Assembly (NCBI RefSeq): GCF_900104175.1
Contig: NZ_FNIX01000004.1
Location: 372,001 to 436,000, forward strand
From: Lentzea jiangxiensis
GTDB lineage: Bacteria; Actinomycetota; Actinomycetes; Mycobacteriales; Pseudonocardiaceae
Length of the DNA: 64,000 nucleotides
Reading direction: 5' to 3'
Shown here: in pieces, positions 25,654-33,771 of the stretch
How positions within the stretch are numbered: position 1 is the stretch's first letter
Layout of the letters: every line of letters begins with the position of its first letter
Notes under the pieces: model-generated
Databases searched by the model: none
What the model was told of the DNA's origin: nothing
What the model saw: only the letters and a program-made list of their open reading frames with translations
Translations under genes and position numbers: made by a program

Positions 25654-26420
25654 GGCTCCACCTCCGTGATGCGCTTCGTCCACCACAGCCCGGCCGCCAG
25701 GAACACCGCGCCCAGCACCAGCAGGCACTGCCCGGCGGTGGTGCCGGTGAGGACGTGGAACGGCTTGGCGCCGCTGATCTCGCCCAGCAGCACCCCGAAC
25801 ACCGGCAGCACCGCCAGCACCGCCGCGCTGGCCCGCGGCCCCGCCATCCGCGCGTGCACCTGCCGGGCGAACGCCGCCCGTTGGTCGAGGTCGCGTCTCG
25901 TGGCGTCCAGGACGTCCGCCAGCGCCACGCCGTGCTTCGCCGACACGTGCCACGCCTTCGCCAGTTGCGCCACGGCGGGCTTGAGCAAGGGCTGGTCCAG
26001 CTCTGTCAGCGTTCTGGTGATGTCACCACCCAGCCGTGACGTCGCCGCCGCGGCTTTCAGCACTTCGCCGGCCGGCGCGGGGGTGTCCTGGGCCGCGCCC
26101 TCCGCCGCCTGGGCCGGGTGGGCGCCTGCCCGCAGCTCGTCGATCACGCCGCCCAAGCCGTCGCTGAGCGCTTCGGTGGCGGCGGTGCGGGCCTTGTTCT
26201 CCTTGTGCTGCTTCAGAACGGCTCTCGCCGTTGCGGCGAGGACCGCTGCCGCCACGAGTCCGCCGATGCCCGTCGTCAGGTAGGCGACCGCCGCCGCGGC
26301 CACGAGCCAGAGGTACTTCGGCACCACGACTTCTCGTTTGCCCCGCGGCCGGAGCCGCCGGATCGGCTCGAGGTGCGGCCACGTGATCAGGGCTGCCGCC
26401 AGCAGCAGAAGGGTCAGCAC
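25650..26420 (-). CDS. tadB: Tad secretion integral membrane protein, TadB-like (T2SS F family)
   Basis: A 256-aa platform protein with N-terminal helices (residues about 1-16 and 38-62), a cytoplasmic T2SS F domain containing LRAGAHPAQAAE and the SRLGGD block, and two C-terminal helices (about 200-245). It corresponds to Rv3658c. The GTG start at 26420 overlaps the tadA stop by several nt, so the operon is translationally coupled throughout. Confidence 0.87.
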   Translation of the reverse strand: MLTLLLLAAALITWPHLEPIRRLRPRGKREVVVPKYLWLVAAAAVAYLTTGIGGLVAAAVLAATARAVLKQHKENKARTAATEALSDGLGGVIDELRAGAHPAQAAEGAAQDTPAPAGEVLKAAAATSRLGGDITRTLTELDQPLLKPAVAQLAKAWHVSAKHGVALADVLDATRRDLDQRAAFARQVHARMAGPRASAAVLAVLPVFGVLLGEISGAKPFHVLTGTTAGQCLLVLGAVFLAAGLWWTKRITEVEP

Positions 26421-27526
26421 AGCAACCCCTTGTCGTGCCAGCCTTTCGCACGCGTCCAGACCGGACGGACCACGAGCCCGTCGCCGGTGCGCTCGAAGGC
26501 CCCGATCTCGTTGAGGTAGCGGACGCCGTTGTCCCGCCGCATGTGCAGGACGATCCGCAACGCCGCCGCCACCTGGCTGTGCAGGGCGTGCGGTGCGAGC
26601 CCGCCCAACGCCCCCAGCGCCTCGAGCCGGGCGGGCACCTCGGCCGGCGAGTTGGCGTGCAACGTCCCGGCACCCCCTTCGTGCCCGGTGTTCAACGAGG
26701 TCAGCAGCTCACGGACCTCGGCCCCGCGCACCTCCCCCACCACGATCCGGTCGGGCCGCATCCGCAACGCCTCCCGCACCAGCTCCCGCGCCGTCACCTC
26801 GCCCGCACCCTCGACGTTCGCGGGCCGCGCGGTGAGCCGCACGAACTGCGGGTGGCCGGGACTGAGCTCGCTGGCGTCCTCGACGCACACGATGCGTTCG
26901 GTGGCCGGCACGCACCCCAGCAACGCGGACAGCAGCGACGTCTTGCCCGACCCCGTTCCGCCGATCACCAGGAACGCGAGTCTCTTCCGGACGATCGAGC
27001 GCAACGCCAGCCCGATGTCGTCGTCGAACGTGCCGAGCCGTTGCAACGCTTCGAGGTCGTGCGTCGCCGGCCGCAGAACCCGCAGCGACAGGCAGGTGCG
27101 CTCCGCGATCGGTGGCAACACCGCGTGCAGCCGCACACCGCTGCCCGGCAACCACCCGTCGACGCACGGCGAGGCGTCGTCGAGGCGCCGGCCCGCCGCC
27201 ACCGCCAGCCGCTGGGCGAGCCGGCGGACCGCGTCTTCGTCGGGGAACGTGACGGTGGTGCGGCGCAGGCCCGCCCCGCCGTCCACCCACACCTGGTCCG
27301 GCGCGGTGACGAGGACGTCGGTGGTGCCGGGGTCCGCCAGCAGCGGGTCGAGGGGGCCGGTACCGCTGAACTCCTGGCGGAGGACCCGGAGGGCTTCGAG
27401 GACGTCGGAGTCCGCCAGGACGCCGCCGGCTTCGGAGCGGACGGCGTCGGCGACCACCGCCGCGGTCAGCTCGATGTCGGTGCCGGCCAGGCGGTGGCGG
27501 ACGCGGTCGACGAGGGCGGCGGTCAT
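26414..27526 (-). CDS. tadA: Tad pilus assembly ATPase (TadA/CpaF family)
   Basis: The 370-aa hexameric ATPase that powers Flp pilus assembly. Walker A is GGTGSGKTS (about 190-198); Walker B/Asp box are RIVCVEDASEL and MRPDRIVVGEVRGAE; the His box THEGGAGTLHAN variant appears as NTGHEGGAGTLHAN (about 282-295). The N-terminal half is the CpaF all-alpha and alpha/beta region. It corresponds to Rv3659c. The ATG overlaps the stop of a 33-aa ORF (ATGA). Confidence 0.93.
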   Translation of the reverse strand: MTAALVDRVRHRLAGTDIELTAAVVADAVRSEAGGVLADSDVLEALRVLRQEFSGTGPLDPLLADPGTTDVLVTAPDQVWVDGGAGLRRTTVTFPDEDAVRRLAQRLAVAAGRRLDDASPCVDGWLPGSGVRLHAVLPPIAERTCLSLRVLRPATHDLEALQRLGTFDDDIGLALRSIVRKRLAFLVIGGTGSGKTSLLSALLGCVPATERIVCVEDASELSPGHPQFVRLTARPANVEGAGEVTARELVREALRMRPDRIVVGEVRGAEVRELLTSLNTGHEGGAGTLHANSPAEVPARLEALGALGGLAPHALHSQVAAALRIVLHMRRDNGVRYLNEIGAFERTGDGLVVRPVWTRAKGWHDKGLLC

Positions 27527-27624
27527 GCCGCCGTTCCCGGGCGGCGGGCGTGGCGGCCGTAGGTGATCTCACCGCCGGTGAGGCGGAGCCAGATCTCGGT
27601 GCACCAGATGAGGAAGCGGTTCAT
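27523..27624 (-). CDS. Tiny ORF (33 aa) coupled to tadA
   Basis: MNRFLIWCTEIWLRL opens a 33-aa frame with a strong AGGAGGAG ribosome site. It overlaps the tadA start as ATGA and itself starts inside the stop of the 35-aa ORF (ATGA at 27621-27624). The first 15 residues can form an amphipathic or short membrane-associated helix, followed by a basic tail (GRHARRPG). It is too short for routine annotation. The perfect double coupling and RBS argue for translation; a role in the pilus or simply as a coupling leader is open. Confidence 0.6.
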   Translation of the reverse strand: MNRFLIWCTEIWLRLTGGEITYGRHARRPGTAA

Positions 27625-27728
27625 CGCGGGGGCTCCTCCTTGAAGACGAAGCGGGGTGGGAAGGGGCGGCGGTAGACGACGAGGTTGCGCAGCATCCGGC
27701 CCAAGATGCGCAGGCAGAGGCGGAGCAC
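27621..27728 (-). CDS. Tiny ORF (35 aa) at the start of the tad operon
   Basis: A GTG-initiated 35-aa frame behind GGAAGGA. The sequence VLRLCLRILGRMLRNLVVYR is a cationic amphipathic helix, followed by a proline-rich acidic end (FPPRFVFKEEPPR). The AAGGAGGAG near its 3' end serves as ribosome site for the next tiny ORF. No similarity is recognised. It is the first translatable frame after the ssd gene. Confidence 0.55.
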   Translation of the reverse strand: MLRLCLRILGRMLRNLVVYRRPFPPRFVFKEEPPR

Positions 27729-27766
27729 GGTGGTCCTTCCGGACGAGAAGGGCAGGGCTGGAACCG

Positions 27767-28078
27767 TTGGTGGCTAACGGGAAACGGGTCGGCACGGCTC
27801 GGCGACGTCCCTTGCAGCGGGGAGCACTTGGACGTCGGCGCCTTCGGCACGAAGCGGATCAGGAGCGCACTCCTCCACGACCTCGCGGGCCGCTGACGCG
27901 AGCGAACCATTGGCGTTGCGCGGAAACCGGCCCGGCGCGGCCCGGCGACGTTCCTTGCGGCCAGGAGCGCCTGGACCGCAGCGCCTCCGGCGCGAACAGG
28001 TCAGGGGCGCAGCTCTTTCAGGACCTGACGGGCCGCTGACGCGAGCGGGCCCTTGGCGTTGCGTGGGAAGCGGCCTCG
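27767..28078. repeat. Degenerate 143-bp tandem repeat of the ssd 3' end
   Basis: Copy A (27767-27909) and copy B (27910-28052) align over their length with a period of 143 nt (for example TTGG at 27767, 27910 and 28053; GGCGACGT at 27801 and 27944; CGCTGACGCGAG at 27891 and 28034), about 70% identical by eye. The right part of copy B and the start of a third partial copy (to about 28078) are the last codons of ssd. Copy A still encodes a relic RFPRNANGSLASAARE in another frame, so the ssd end was duplicated and has decayed. Confidence 0.75.
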
Positions 28079-29035
28079 TTCCAGCACCTCCGGCAGGCCC
28101 GGTTCCGGGCGCATCGAGGTGAGCAGGGGGACGCCGATGACCTCGGCCATCTCCGCCGGGCGCAGGTTGCCCGGTGAGGGGCCGCGGACCACCAGGCGGA
28201 GGTTGCGGCCGTTCGTCAGCAGGCGGGTGGCCACCCTGCCGGCGGCCGCGGTGGCTCTCACCTCGGCCGGTACGACCAGGACCGTCAGGTCGGTGCGGTC
28301 GAGGGCTGCCGAGGCTGCTGACGTGGGGAACCTCGGGAGGTCGCAGACCACCGTGCAGCCCGCTCTGCGGCCGGCGTCGAGGACTGCCGCCACGGCGGCC
28401 GGTTCCGGATCCGGGCCGGTGCGGTCGCAGGCGAGGACGCTCAGGTTGCCCGAGGTGGGCAGGGCGGCGCGGAGGGCGGACATCGGGACCTTGCCGCCGC
28501 TGCAGTGGACACCGGGCCAGCGGGCGCCCTCGTCGGACTCCGCGCCCAGGGCCAGGTCGATGCCGCCGCCGAGGGGGTCGCAGTCGACGAGCATCGCCTC
28601 GCCGCCTTGGGCGACGGCTTCGCGGCCGACGGCGACGGCGAGGACCGAGGCCCCGGCGCCGCCCCGGCCGCCCAGGAAGGACACCACCCGGCCCCGGTCG
28701 GAGGGCGGACCCTCGCCGAGGTCGGTCAGGGCGTTCACCAGGGCGCGGTCCTCCGCGGGCAGTTCCAGGACGCCGTCGGCTCCCAGGGCCACGGCCGGGG
28801 CCCACGGCGGATCGCCTCCGTGGACGACCAGGACGCCGGAGCGGCGCGGGAAGCCCGCGTCGAGGCAGGCGGAGACCGCGTGCGGGTCGAGCAGGACCAG
28901 TGGGGCCGAGTGCCACTGCGAGCGCAGCGACGTGACGTCCGGGGTGCAGGCGAGCGGGCAGTCGGCCGCGGCGGCGACGCGGAGGACCTCGTCGAGGAGG
29001 TCTTGGTCGGTGAGCAGGGCGATGGGGCGGGTCAT
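28001..29035 (-). CDS. ssd: Septum-site-determining / CpaE-like ATPase family protein (Ssd)
   Basis: A 344-aa member of the MinD/ParA-like family that heads the tad locus (Rv3660c). The N-terminal ~110 residues are a receiver-like domain (PIALLTDQDLLDEVLRVAAA). The ATPase part begins VVSFLGGRGGAGAS, a deviant P-loop in which the Walker Lys positions are replaced, as in the mycobacterial Ssd proteins, and contains MLVDCDPLGGGIDL (Walker B-like). Members localise pilus machinery or inhibit septation. The ATG at 29035 is used. The C-terminal tail RFPRNAKGPLASAARQ has been tandemly duplicated downstream. Confidence 0.87.
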   Translation of the reverse strand: MTRPIALLTDQDLLDEVLRVAAAADCPLACTPDVTSLRSQWHSAPLVLLDPHAVSACLDAGFPRRSGVLVVHGGDPPWAPAVALGADGVLELPAEDRALVNALTDLGEGPPSDRGRVVSFLGGRGGAGASVLAVAVGREAVAQGGEAMLVDCDPLGGGIDLALGAESDEGARWPGVHCSGGKVPMSALRAALPTSGNLSVLACDRTGPDPEPAAVAAVLDAGRRAGCTVVCDLPRFPTSAASAALDRTDLTVLVVPAEVRATAAAGRVATRLLTNGRNLRLVVRGPSPGNLRPAEMAEVIGVPLLTSMRPEPGLPEVLERGRFPRNAKGPLASAARQVLKELRP

Positions 29036-29239
29036 GGGGTTCACGCTGCTGGGTCGTGATGAACGACACAACGGGTGAAGATCGAGATGTGGACAGATCA
29101 GCGGGTGTGGACAAGTCGCGATCTTCGAGGCCTTGGGGCGCAGGAAGTGTCGGGGCTGTGTGCCACGCTGAGAGGTTGGGCTGCGCGACGCCGGGCACAG
29201 GCGGCCGAGGTCCAGTCGCGGCCTGCGGGAAACGGCCTG

Positions 29240-29333
29240 CGGATATGGGACGACCCCCGCCAGGGGGGAGGGACGGGGGTCGTCAACGGTTCAGTCCCGG
29301 GGGGTCGGACTGAACCTGTCCGTCGAACCGGAC
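29240..29333 (-). ncRNA. 6C RNA (B11-type small RNA)
   Basis: Read on the minus strand, two adjacent perfect hairpins each present a run of six C in the loop: the first stem GGTTCAGTCC/GGACTGAACC (29307-29316 with 29288-29297, loop GACCCCCCG) and the second GACGACCCCCG/CGGGGGTCGTC (29274-29284 with 29249-29259, loop with CCCUCCCCCC). That is the definition of the actinobacterial 6C motif. It lies between the Rv3660c and Rv3661 equivalents, the same place and strand as B11 in M. tuberculosis. A -10 TACAGT (29340-29345) puts the 5' end near 29333, giving about 94 nt. In mycobacteria it pairs through its C-rich loops with mRNAs of replication and secretion genes. Confidence 0.85.
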
Positions 29334-29483
29334 TCTCCTACTGTATCCCCCTGCGCCAGTGCCGCGCGCAACTTCCGCAACAGCCGCCGGGCAAGTTTCG
29401 GTAACCGTGCGGCACAACGGTTTCGTACATGAGCGAAATGCCGCCCGAACGGCCTACCGACCAGTACGCCTAAGCTGCGCTAC

Positions 29484-30278
29484 ATGAGTCGGATCGCCGC
29501 CTTCTTCGACCTCGACAAGACCGTGATCGCGAAGTCGAGCACGCTGGCGTTCAGCCGTCCCTTCTTCCAGGAAGGGCTGATCAACCGCCGCGCGGTGCTG
29601 AAAAGCGCGTATGCGCAGTTCGTGTTCATGCTGGCAGGCGCGGACGCGGACCAGATGGAGCGCATGCGCGCGCACATCACGGCACTCGCCGCCGGGTGGG
29701 ACGTCGAGCAGATCCGCAGCATCGTCAGCGAAACGCTGCACGACATCGTCGACCCGCTCGTCTACAAAGAAGCGACACAGTTGATCGCCGACCACAAGGC
29801 CGAGGGCCACGACGTCGTCATCGTGAGCGCCTCGGGTGAGGAACTCGTCGCGCCCATTGCCCAGATGATCGGCGCCGACCACAGCGTCGGGACGAGAATG
29901 GTCGTCCTGGACGGCCGCTACACCGGCGACATCGACTTCTACTGCGCGGCCGACAACAAAGCCATCGCCATCAAGCAGCTCGCCGCCGAGCACGGCTACG
30001 ACCTCGCGCAGAGCTACGCCTACTCGGACAGCGTCACGGACCTGCCGATGCTCGAGGTCGTCGGCCACCCGACGGCCGTGAACCCGGACCGGGGGCTGCG
30101 CCGCGTCGCCGTCGACAAGGACTGGCCGGTGCAGCAGTTCGTCGACCCGGTGAGCCTGCGGGGCCGCATCCCCACGCCGTCCGGCAGGGCGGTCGCGGTC
30201 ACCGCCATCGGCCTCAGTGCCGCCGCGGCGGCCGGCGCCGCCTGGTACGGCCTGCGGCGCAAGCGGAACCGCGACTAG
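29484..30278 (+). CDS. HAD-IB family hydrolase with C-terminal membrane anchor
   Basis: A 264-aa phosphatase of the SerB-like subfamily (Rv3661 equivalent). Motif I is FFDLDKTVI (about 8-16; nucleophile Asp9), motif II VIVSASGEEL (Ser near 113), Lys in DNKAIAIK, and motif IV AYSDSVTDLPML. The cap domain is helical. Residues about 240-258 form a transmembrane helix followed by RRKRNRD, so it is tethered to the inner face of the membrane. The substrate is unknown; subfamily members act on small phosphomonoesters or phosphatidylglycerol-phosphate-type lipids. It is flanked on both sides by small RNA genes. Confidence 0.88.
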   Translation: MSRIAAFFDLDKTVIAKSSTLAFSRPFFQEGLINRRAVLKSAYAQFVFMLAGADADQMERMRAHITALAAGWDVEQIRSIVSETLHDIVDPLVYKEATQLIADHKAEGHDVVIVSASGEELVAPIAQMIGADHSVGTRMVVLDGRYTGDIDFYCAADNKAIAIKQLAAEHGYDLAQSYAYSDSVTDLPMLEVVGHPTAVNPDRGLRRVAVDKDWPVQQFVDPVSLRGRIPTPSGRAVAVTAIGLSAAAAAGAAWYGLRRKRNRD

Positions 30279-30476
30279 TCAAGTCCTCGAGCGACGTTCG
30301 CACCTTCGGGACCGGTACCGGCGAGTAGCGGCAACGCGCCGCGCACGTGGTGCCCGCGTGAGTGCACAGCGCCGCCCCCGTCAGCGGTACCCGAACGCGA
30401 ATCACCGCTCACAAATCCAGAAACCCCAGTACTTTCACTACTGAACGTGGCTTGAACGGTGCACCCGTCCGAGCCC
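30279..30476. other. Intergenic region upstream of the Ms1-type RNA
   Basis: About 200 nt after the HAD gene without a supported ORF. It is locally AT-richer (30405-30445), which is unusual here and consistent with an upstream promoter region of a highly transcribed RNA. Confidence 0.4.
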
Positions 30477-30505
30477 TTGCTGTGACCGGGCACACGCACT
30501 TAAAT
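30477..30505 (+). promoter_or_regulatory. Promoter of the Ms1-type RNA
   Basis: TTGCTG (30477-30482), a 17-nt spacer and TTAAAT (30500-30505), one of the best sigma-70-like promoters in the window. Transcription would start near 30512. Confidence 0.6.
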
Positions 30506-30511
30506 GGGTGG

Positions 30512-30748
30512 TGCGGACCTCGGGTCGGCCAGGGAACTGGCGAAGAGAAGCCAGACTCCACCCCGGCGGAGCTCCGTGCGCGGACTTCGAGTACCCACGC
30601 GCAGCACGCCGCGGGAGGCTTGTCGTCTAGGGCCTGCGTATCGGGACGCCGGACGCCGAGGCCAGGGTTGTACGACACGAGTTGCACGCTTGGTAACTCG
30701 CAAGCCCGCGCTGAAGACGGGGCACCCTTCCGAGGGTGCCCCGTCTGC
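30512..30748 (+). ncRNA. Ms1-type 6S-like small RNA (RNA polymerase core-binding)
   Basis: No protein-coding frame is credible between the HAD gene and nagZ, but a strong promoter (30477-30505) and a strong intrinsic-type terminator (30716-30745) delimit a transcript of about 235 nt with extensive local pairing (for example GCCAG-GGAA-CTGGC near 30527, and CCTCGG at 30518 with CCGAGG at 30656). M. tuberculosis MTS2823 and M. smegmatis Ms1, abundant stationary-phase RNAs that bind the RNA polymerase core, map immediately after the Rv3661 gene, which is the gene preceding it here. Primary-sequence identity cannot be checked by eye, so the call rests on synteny, size and signals. Confidence 0.65.
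30716..30745 (+). terminator. Terminator of the Ms1-type RNA
   Basis: A perfect 13-bp stem (30716-30728 with 30733-30745, GACGGGGCACCCT) closes over a TCCG tetraloop and is followed by TGCTTGT. It is not explained by the HAD gene 440 nt upstream. Confidence 0.8.
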
Positions 30749-30870
30749 TTGTGCGGTGAAGAATTGCCACCGAACGGCACAATGTGCCCCCGTTGACCCA
30801 CCACACAGCCGTGAGTAACTTGCGAACTGCGCCAGTTACCTGTGGGAACATTACCGGGAGGCACGGACAA

Positions 30871-32562
30871 GTGCGGAAGTTCGCCGCGTTGACGCTGGTC
30901 ACAGCCATGGTCGCTCTCACGCCGGTGGCGAGAGCGGACGCCGCCGTGACCACCCTGCGCGGGATGTCGCTGGAACAGAAGGTCGGCCAGCTCTTCGTCA
31001 CGTACGTCAACGGCCAGGCCGCCGACGTCCCGCACCCCAAGAACCAGACCGACTTCGGAGTGACGACGGCCGCGGAGATGGTGCGCAAGTACCAGCCGGG
31101 CGGTGTCATCTACTTCAACAACTCGAGCCGCGACAACATCGACACGCCCAAGCAGATCGCGCAGCTGTCCAACGGCCTGCAGAAGGCCAGCCGCGTTCCG
31201 CTGCTCATCTCGATCGACCAGGAGATGGGCGTCGTCACGCGCATCGGCCCGCCCGCCACGCAACTGCCGGGCAACATGGCCCTCGGCGCCGGCCGCAGCA
31301 CGCGGGACGCGGAGGAGGCCGCGCGCATCACCGGCTCGGAGCTCCGCGCGATGGGCATCAACCAGAACTTCGCGCCGGACGCCGACGTCAACTCCAACCC
31401 GGTGAACCCCATCATCGGCGTGCGCAGCTTCTCGAGCGACCCGAAGCTCGCCGCCGAGATGACGGCCGCGCAGGTCAGGGGCTACGAGGGCCGCCGCCTG
31501 CTCGACCCGGCGTCGGTGACCTCGACCGCCAAGCACTTCCCCGGCCACGGCGACACGTCCGAGGACAGCCACACCGCCCTGCCGGTCTCGAACCGGAGCC
31601 TGGAGCAGTGGCGCCAGATCGACTCGCCGCCGTTCAAGGCCGCCATCGACGCCAAGATCGACTCGATCATGACCGCGCACATCCAGGTGCCGCAGATCGA
31701 CCCGTCGGGCAACCCGGCGACGCTCAGCCCGAAGATCATCACCGGTCTGCTGCGCGAGGAGCTGGGGTACGACGGCGTGGTCGTCACCGACTCGCTGGAG
31801 ATGGCGGGCGTGCGCAAGCTGCACTCCGACGCCGAGATCCCGGTGCTGGCCGTCAAGGCGGGCGTCGACCAGCTGCTGATGCCGCCGAACCTCGGTCTCG
31901 CGATCGACAGCGTCCTCAAGGCCGTCCGCAGCGGCGAGATCTCCGAGAAGCGCATCGACGAGAGCGTCCTGCGCATCCTCAAGATGAAGCTCCTGCGCGG
32001 CGTCATGGTCACCGCCCAGGTCGACGAGAACAAAGCCGACCAGGTCGTCGGCTCCAACACCCAGCAGGCCCAGGCCATCGCCGACCGCACCATCACTGCC
32101 GTGCGCAACGACGGCCAGGCGATCCCGCTGAACGCCACCGCTCCCCTGGTCGTCGGCACGAGCGACGCCACGGTCTCGGCACTGGCCACGCGCCTCAAGG
32201 GCACCAAGGTCGTCACGGCGGCGAGCCCCACGGCGGCGCAGGTCCAGCAGGCGCTGGCAGCGGCGGCCAACGCCGACAAGATCGTGGTGCTGACCAACAA
32301 CCTGAGCACCAGGCCGGCCCAGCTCGACCTGCTCAACCAGCTCGTCGCCACCGGCAAGCCGGTCGTCGCGGCCGCCACCGCCAACCCGTACGACGTGGCC
32401 CACGGCAACGCCAAGACGTGGCTCGCGACGTACTCGACCACGACCGTGTCGATGGAGGCGCTGGCCAAGGTCCTGCTCGGCGAGACCACGCCGCAGGGCA
32501 AGCTCCCGGTCGACGTCCCCGGTCCGACGCCCTACCCGTTCGGGCACGGGGTGACCTGGTGA
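30871..32562 (+). CDS. nagZ: Secreted beta-N-acetylglucosaminidase (GH3, NagZ-like)
   Basis: Removes terminal GlcNAc from cell-wall muropeptides. The GTG at 30871 (ribosome site GGGAGG) gives a 563-aa precursor with a Sec signal peptide (about residues 1-24). The GH3 catalytic domain has KHFPGHGDTSEDSH (about 213-226; the His-Asp dyad used as acid/base in NagZ enzymes) and the nucleophile Asp in VVVTDSLEM (about 302-310). A second, C-terminal alpha/beta domain follows (about 400-563), as in Bacillus subtilis NagZ, which is also extracellular. It is the first gene of nagZ-namZ-amiE, all coupled or close. Confidence 0.92.
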   Translation: MRKFAALTLVTAMVALTPVARADAAVTTLRGMSLEQKVGQLFVTYVNGQAADVPHPKNQTDFGVTTAAEMVRKYQPGGVIYFNNSSRDNIDTPKQIAQLSNGLQKASRVPLLISIDQEMGVVTRIGPPATQLPGNMALGAGRSTRDAEEAARITGSELRAMGINQNFAPDADVNSNPVNPIIGVRSFSSDPKLAAEMTAAQVRGYEGRRLLDPASVTSTAKHFPGHGDTSEDSHTALPVSNRSLEQWRQIDSPPFKAAIDAKIDSIMTAHIQVPQIDPSGNPATLSPKIITGLLREELGYDGVVVTDSLEMAGVRKLHSDAEIPVLAVKAGVDQLLMPPNLGLAIDSVLKAVRSGEISEKRIDESVLRILKMKLLRGVMVTAQVDENKADQVVGSNTQQAQAIADRTITAVRNDGQAIPLNATAPLVVGTSDATVSALATRLKGTKVVTAASPTAAQVQQALAAAANADKIVVLTNNLSTRPAQLDLLNQLVATGKPVVAAATANPYDVAHGNAKTWLATYSTTTVSMEALAKVLLGETTPQGKLPVDVPGPTPYPFGHGVTW

Positions 32563-33764
32563 GGCGGCGGAGCTTCCTCACCGCAGGCGCCCTGTCCGTC
32601 CCCCTCGTCACCGCTCCGGCCGCCCGGGCGGTCCCGAAGCTCACCACCGCCGCGGAGCAGCTCGCGAGCGACGGCTGGCGCAAGCTCCGGGGCCGCAAGG
32701 TCGGCGTGCTGACGAACCCCACGGGCATCTTGAGGGACCAGACGCACATCGTCGACTCGATGGTCGCCCACGGCGCCAAGCCGACGGCCGTGTTCGGCCC
32801 CGAACACGGTTTCCGCGGCACGGCGCAGGCGGGCGGCTCCGAGGGCGACTACGCGGACCCGCGCACCGGCGTTCCCGTGTACGACACGTACGGCGCCAAC
32901 CCCGCGAAGATCCAGGCGATGTTCGCGAAGGCCGGCATCGACACCGTCGTGTTCGACATCGCGGACGTGGGCGCGCGCTTCTACACCTACATCTGGTCGA
33001 TGTACCAGGCGATGGAGGCCGCGGCGAACCTCGGCTTCATCGTGCTGGACCGCCCGAACCCCATCGGCGGCAGGGCGAACGGCCCGCAGCTCGACCCGGC
33101 CCACGCCACGTTCGTGGGCCTCAAGCCCATCGTCCAGCAGCACGGCATGACGGTCGGCGAGCTCGCCCGCTTCTTCGTGGGCGAGTTCGGCCTCAAGACC
33201 GCCCTGGAGGTCGTGGACGTCCGGGGCTGGCGGCGCGACCAGCTCGACACCGGCCTGCCGTGGGTGCCGCCGAGTCCGAACATGCCCACCCCGGACACCG
33301 CGCTGGTCTACCCCGGCACGTGCCTGTTCGAGGGCACGGTGCTGTCCGAGGGCCGCGGCACCACCCGTCCGTTCGAGACCGTCGGCGCACCCGGCATCGA
33401 CTGGCGCTGGGCGGAGCGGCTGAACGCCTTGGGCCTCAGCGGAGTCCGGTTCCGCGAGACCTACTTCTCGCCGACGTTCAACAAGTTCCAGGGCAAGGCC
33501 TGCGGCGGTGTCACCCTGCACGTCACCGACCCGCACGAGTTCGACGCCATCAGGACCGCCGTAGCGATGATCATCACCGTGAAGTCGCTGTACCCGGCCG
33601 TCTTCGCGTGGCGGCCCGACAACTGGATCGACAAGCTCAGCGGCTCCGGCCGGCTGCGCGGGATGATCGACGCCCAGGCTCCGCTGGACGAGGTCGTCGG
33701 CGCGTGGCAGCAGGAGCTGCAGCAGTTCCGCCGCACCCGCCTGCCCTACCTGCGCTACCGGTGA
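32559..33764 (+). CDS. namZ: Exo-beta-N-acetylmuramidase (NamZ, DUF1343)
   Basis: Cleaves terminal MurNAc from wall fragments. The GTG overlaps the nagZ stop (GTGA). The N-terminus RRRSFLTAG with a following hydrophobic stretch is a twin-arginine (Tat) signal. The 401-aa protein carries DUF1343 hallmarks: GVLTNPTGI, VFGPEHGFRG (about 72-81), FDIADVGARFYTYIW (about 128-142), VLDRPNPIGG and LSEGRGTTRPFE. B. subtilis YbbC/NamZ with this domain acts after NagZ in muropeptide turnover. The start and Tat signal are seen in sequence; the activity is from the family. Confidence 0.92.
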   Translation: MRRRSFLTAGALSVPLVTAPAARAVPKLTTAAEQLASDGWRKLRGRKVGVLTNPTGILRDQTHIVDSMVAHGAKPTAVFGPEHGFRGTAQAGGSEGDYADPRTGVPVYDTYGANPAKIQAMFAKAGIDTVVFDIADVGARFYTYIWSMYQAMEAAANLGFIVLDRPNPIGGRANGPQLDPAHATFVGLKPIVQQHGMTVGELARFFVGEFGLKTALEVVDVRGWRRDQLDTGLPWVPPSPNMPTPDTALVYPGTCLFEGTVLSEGRGTTRPFETVGAPGIDWRWAERLNALGLSGVRFRETYFSPTFNKFQGKACGGVTLHVTDPHEFDAIRTAVAMIITVKSLYPAVFAWRPDNWIDKLSGSGRLRGMIDAQAPLDEVVGAWQQELQQFRRTRLPYLRYR

Positions 33765-33771
33765 GGACGCC

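Noticed and set aside
29056..29404. Short plus-strand frames between ssd and the HAD gene
   Set aside because: They cover the 6C RNA hairpins and have no support as proteins.
30362..30818. Short plus-strand frames between the HAD gene and nagZ
   Set aside because: They overlap the promoter, hairpins and terminator of the candidate Ms1-type RNA; codon bias is poor.
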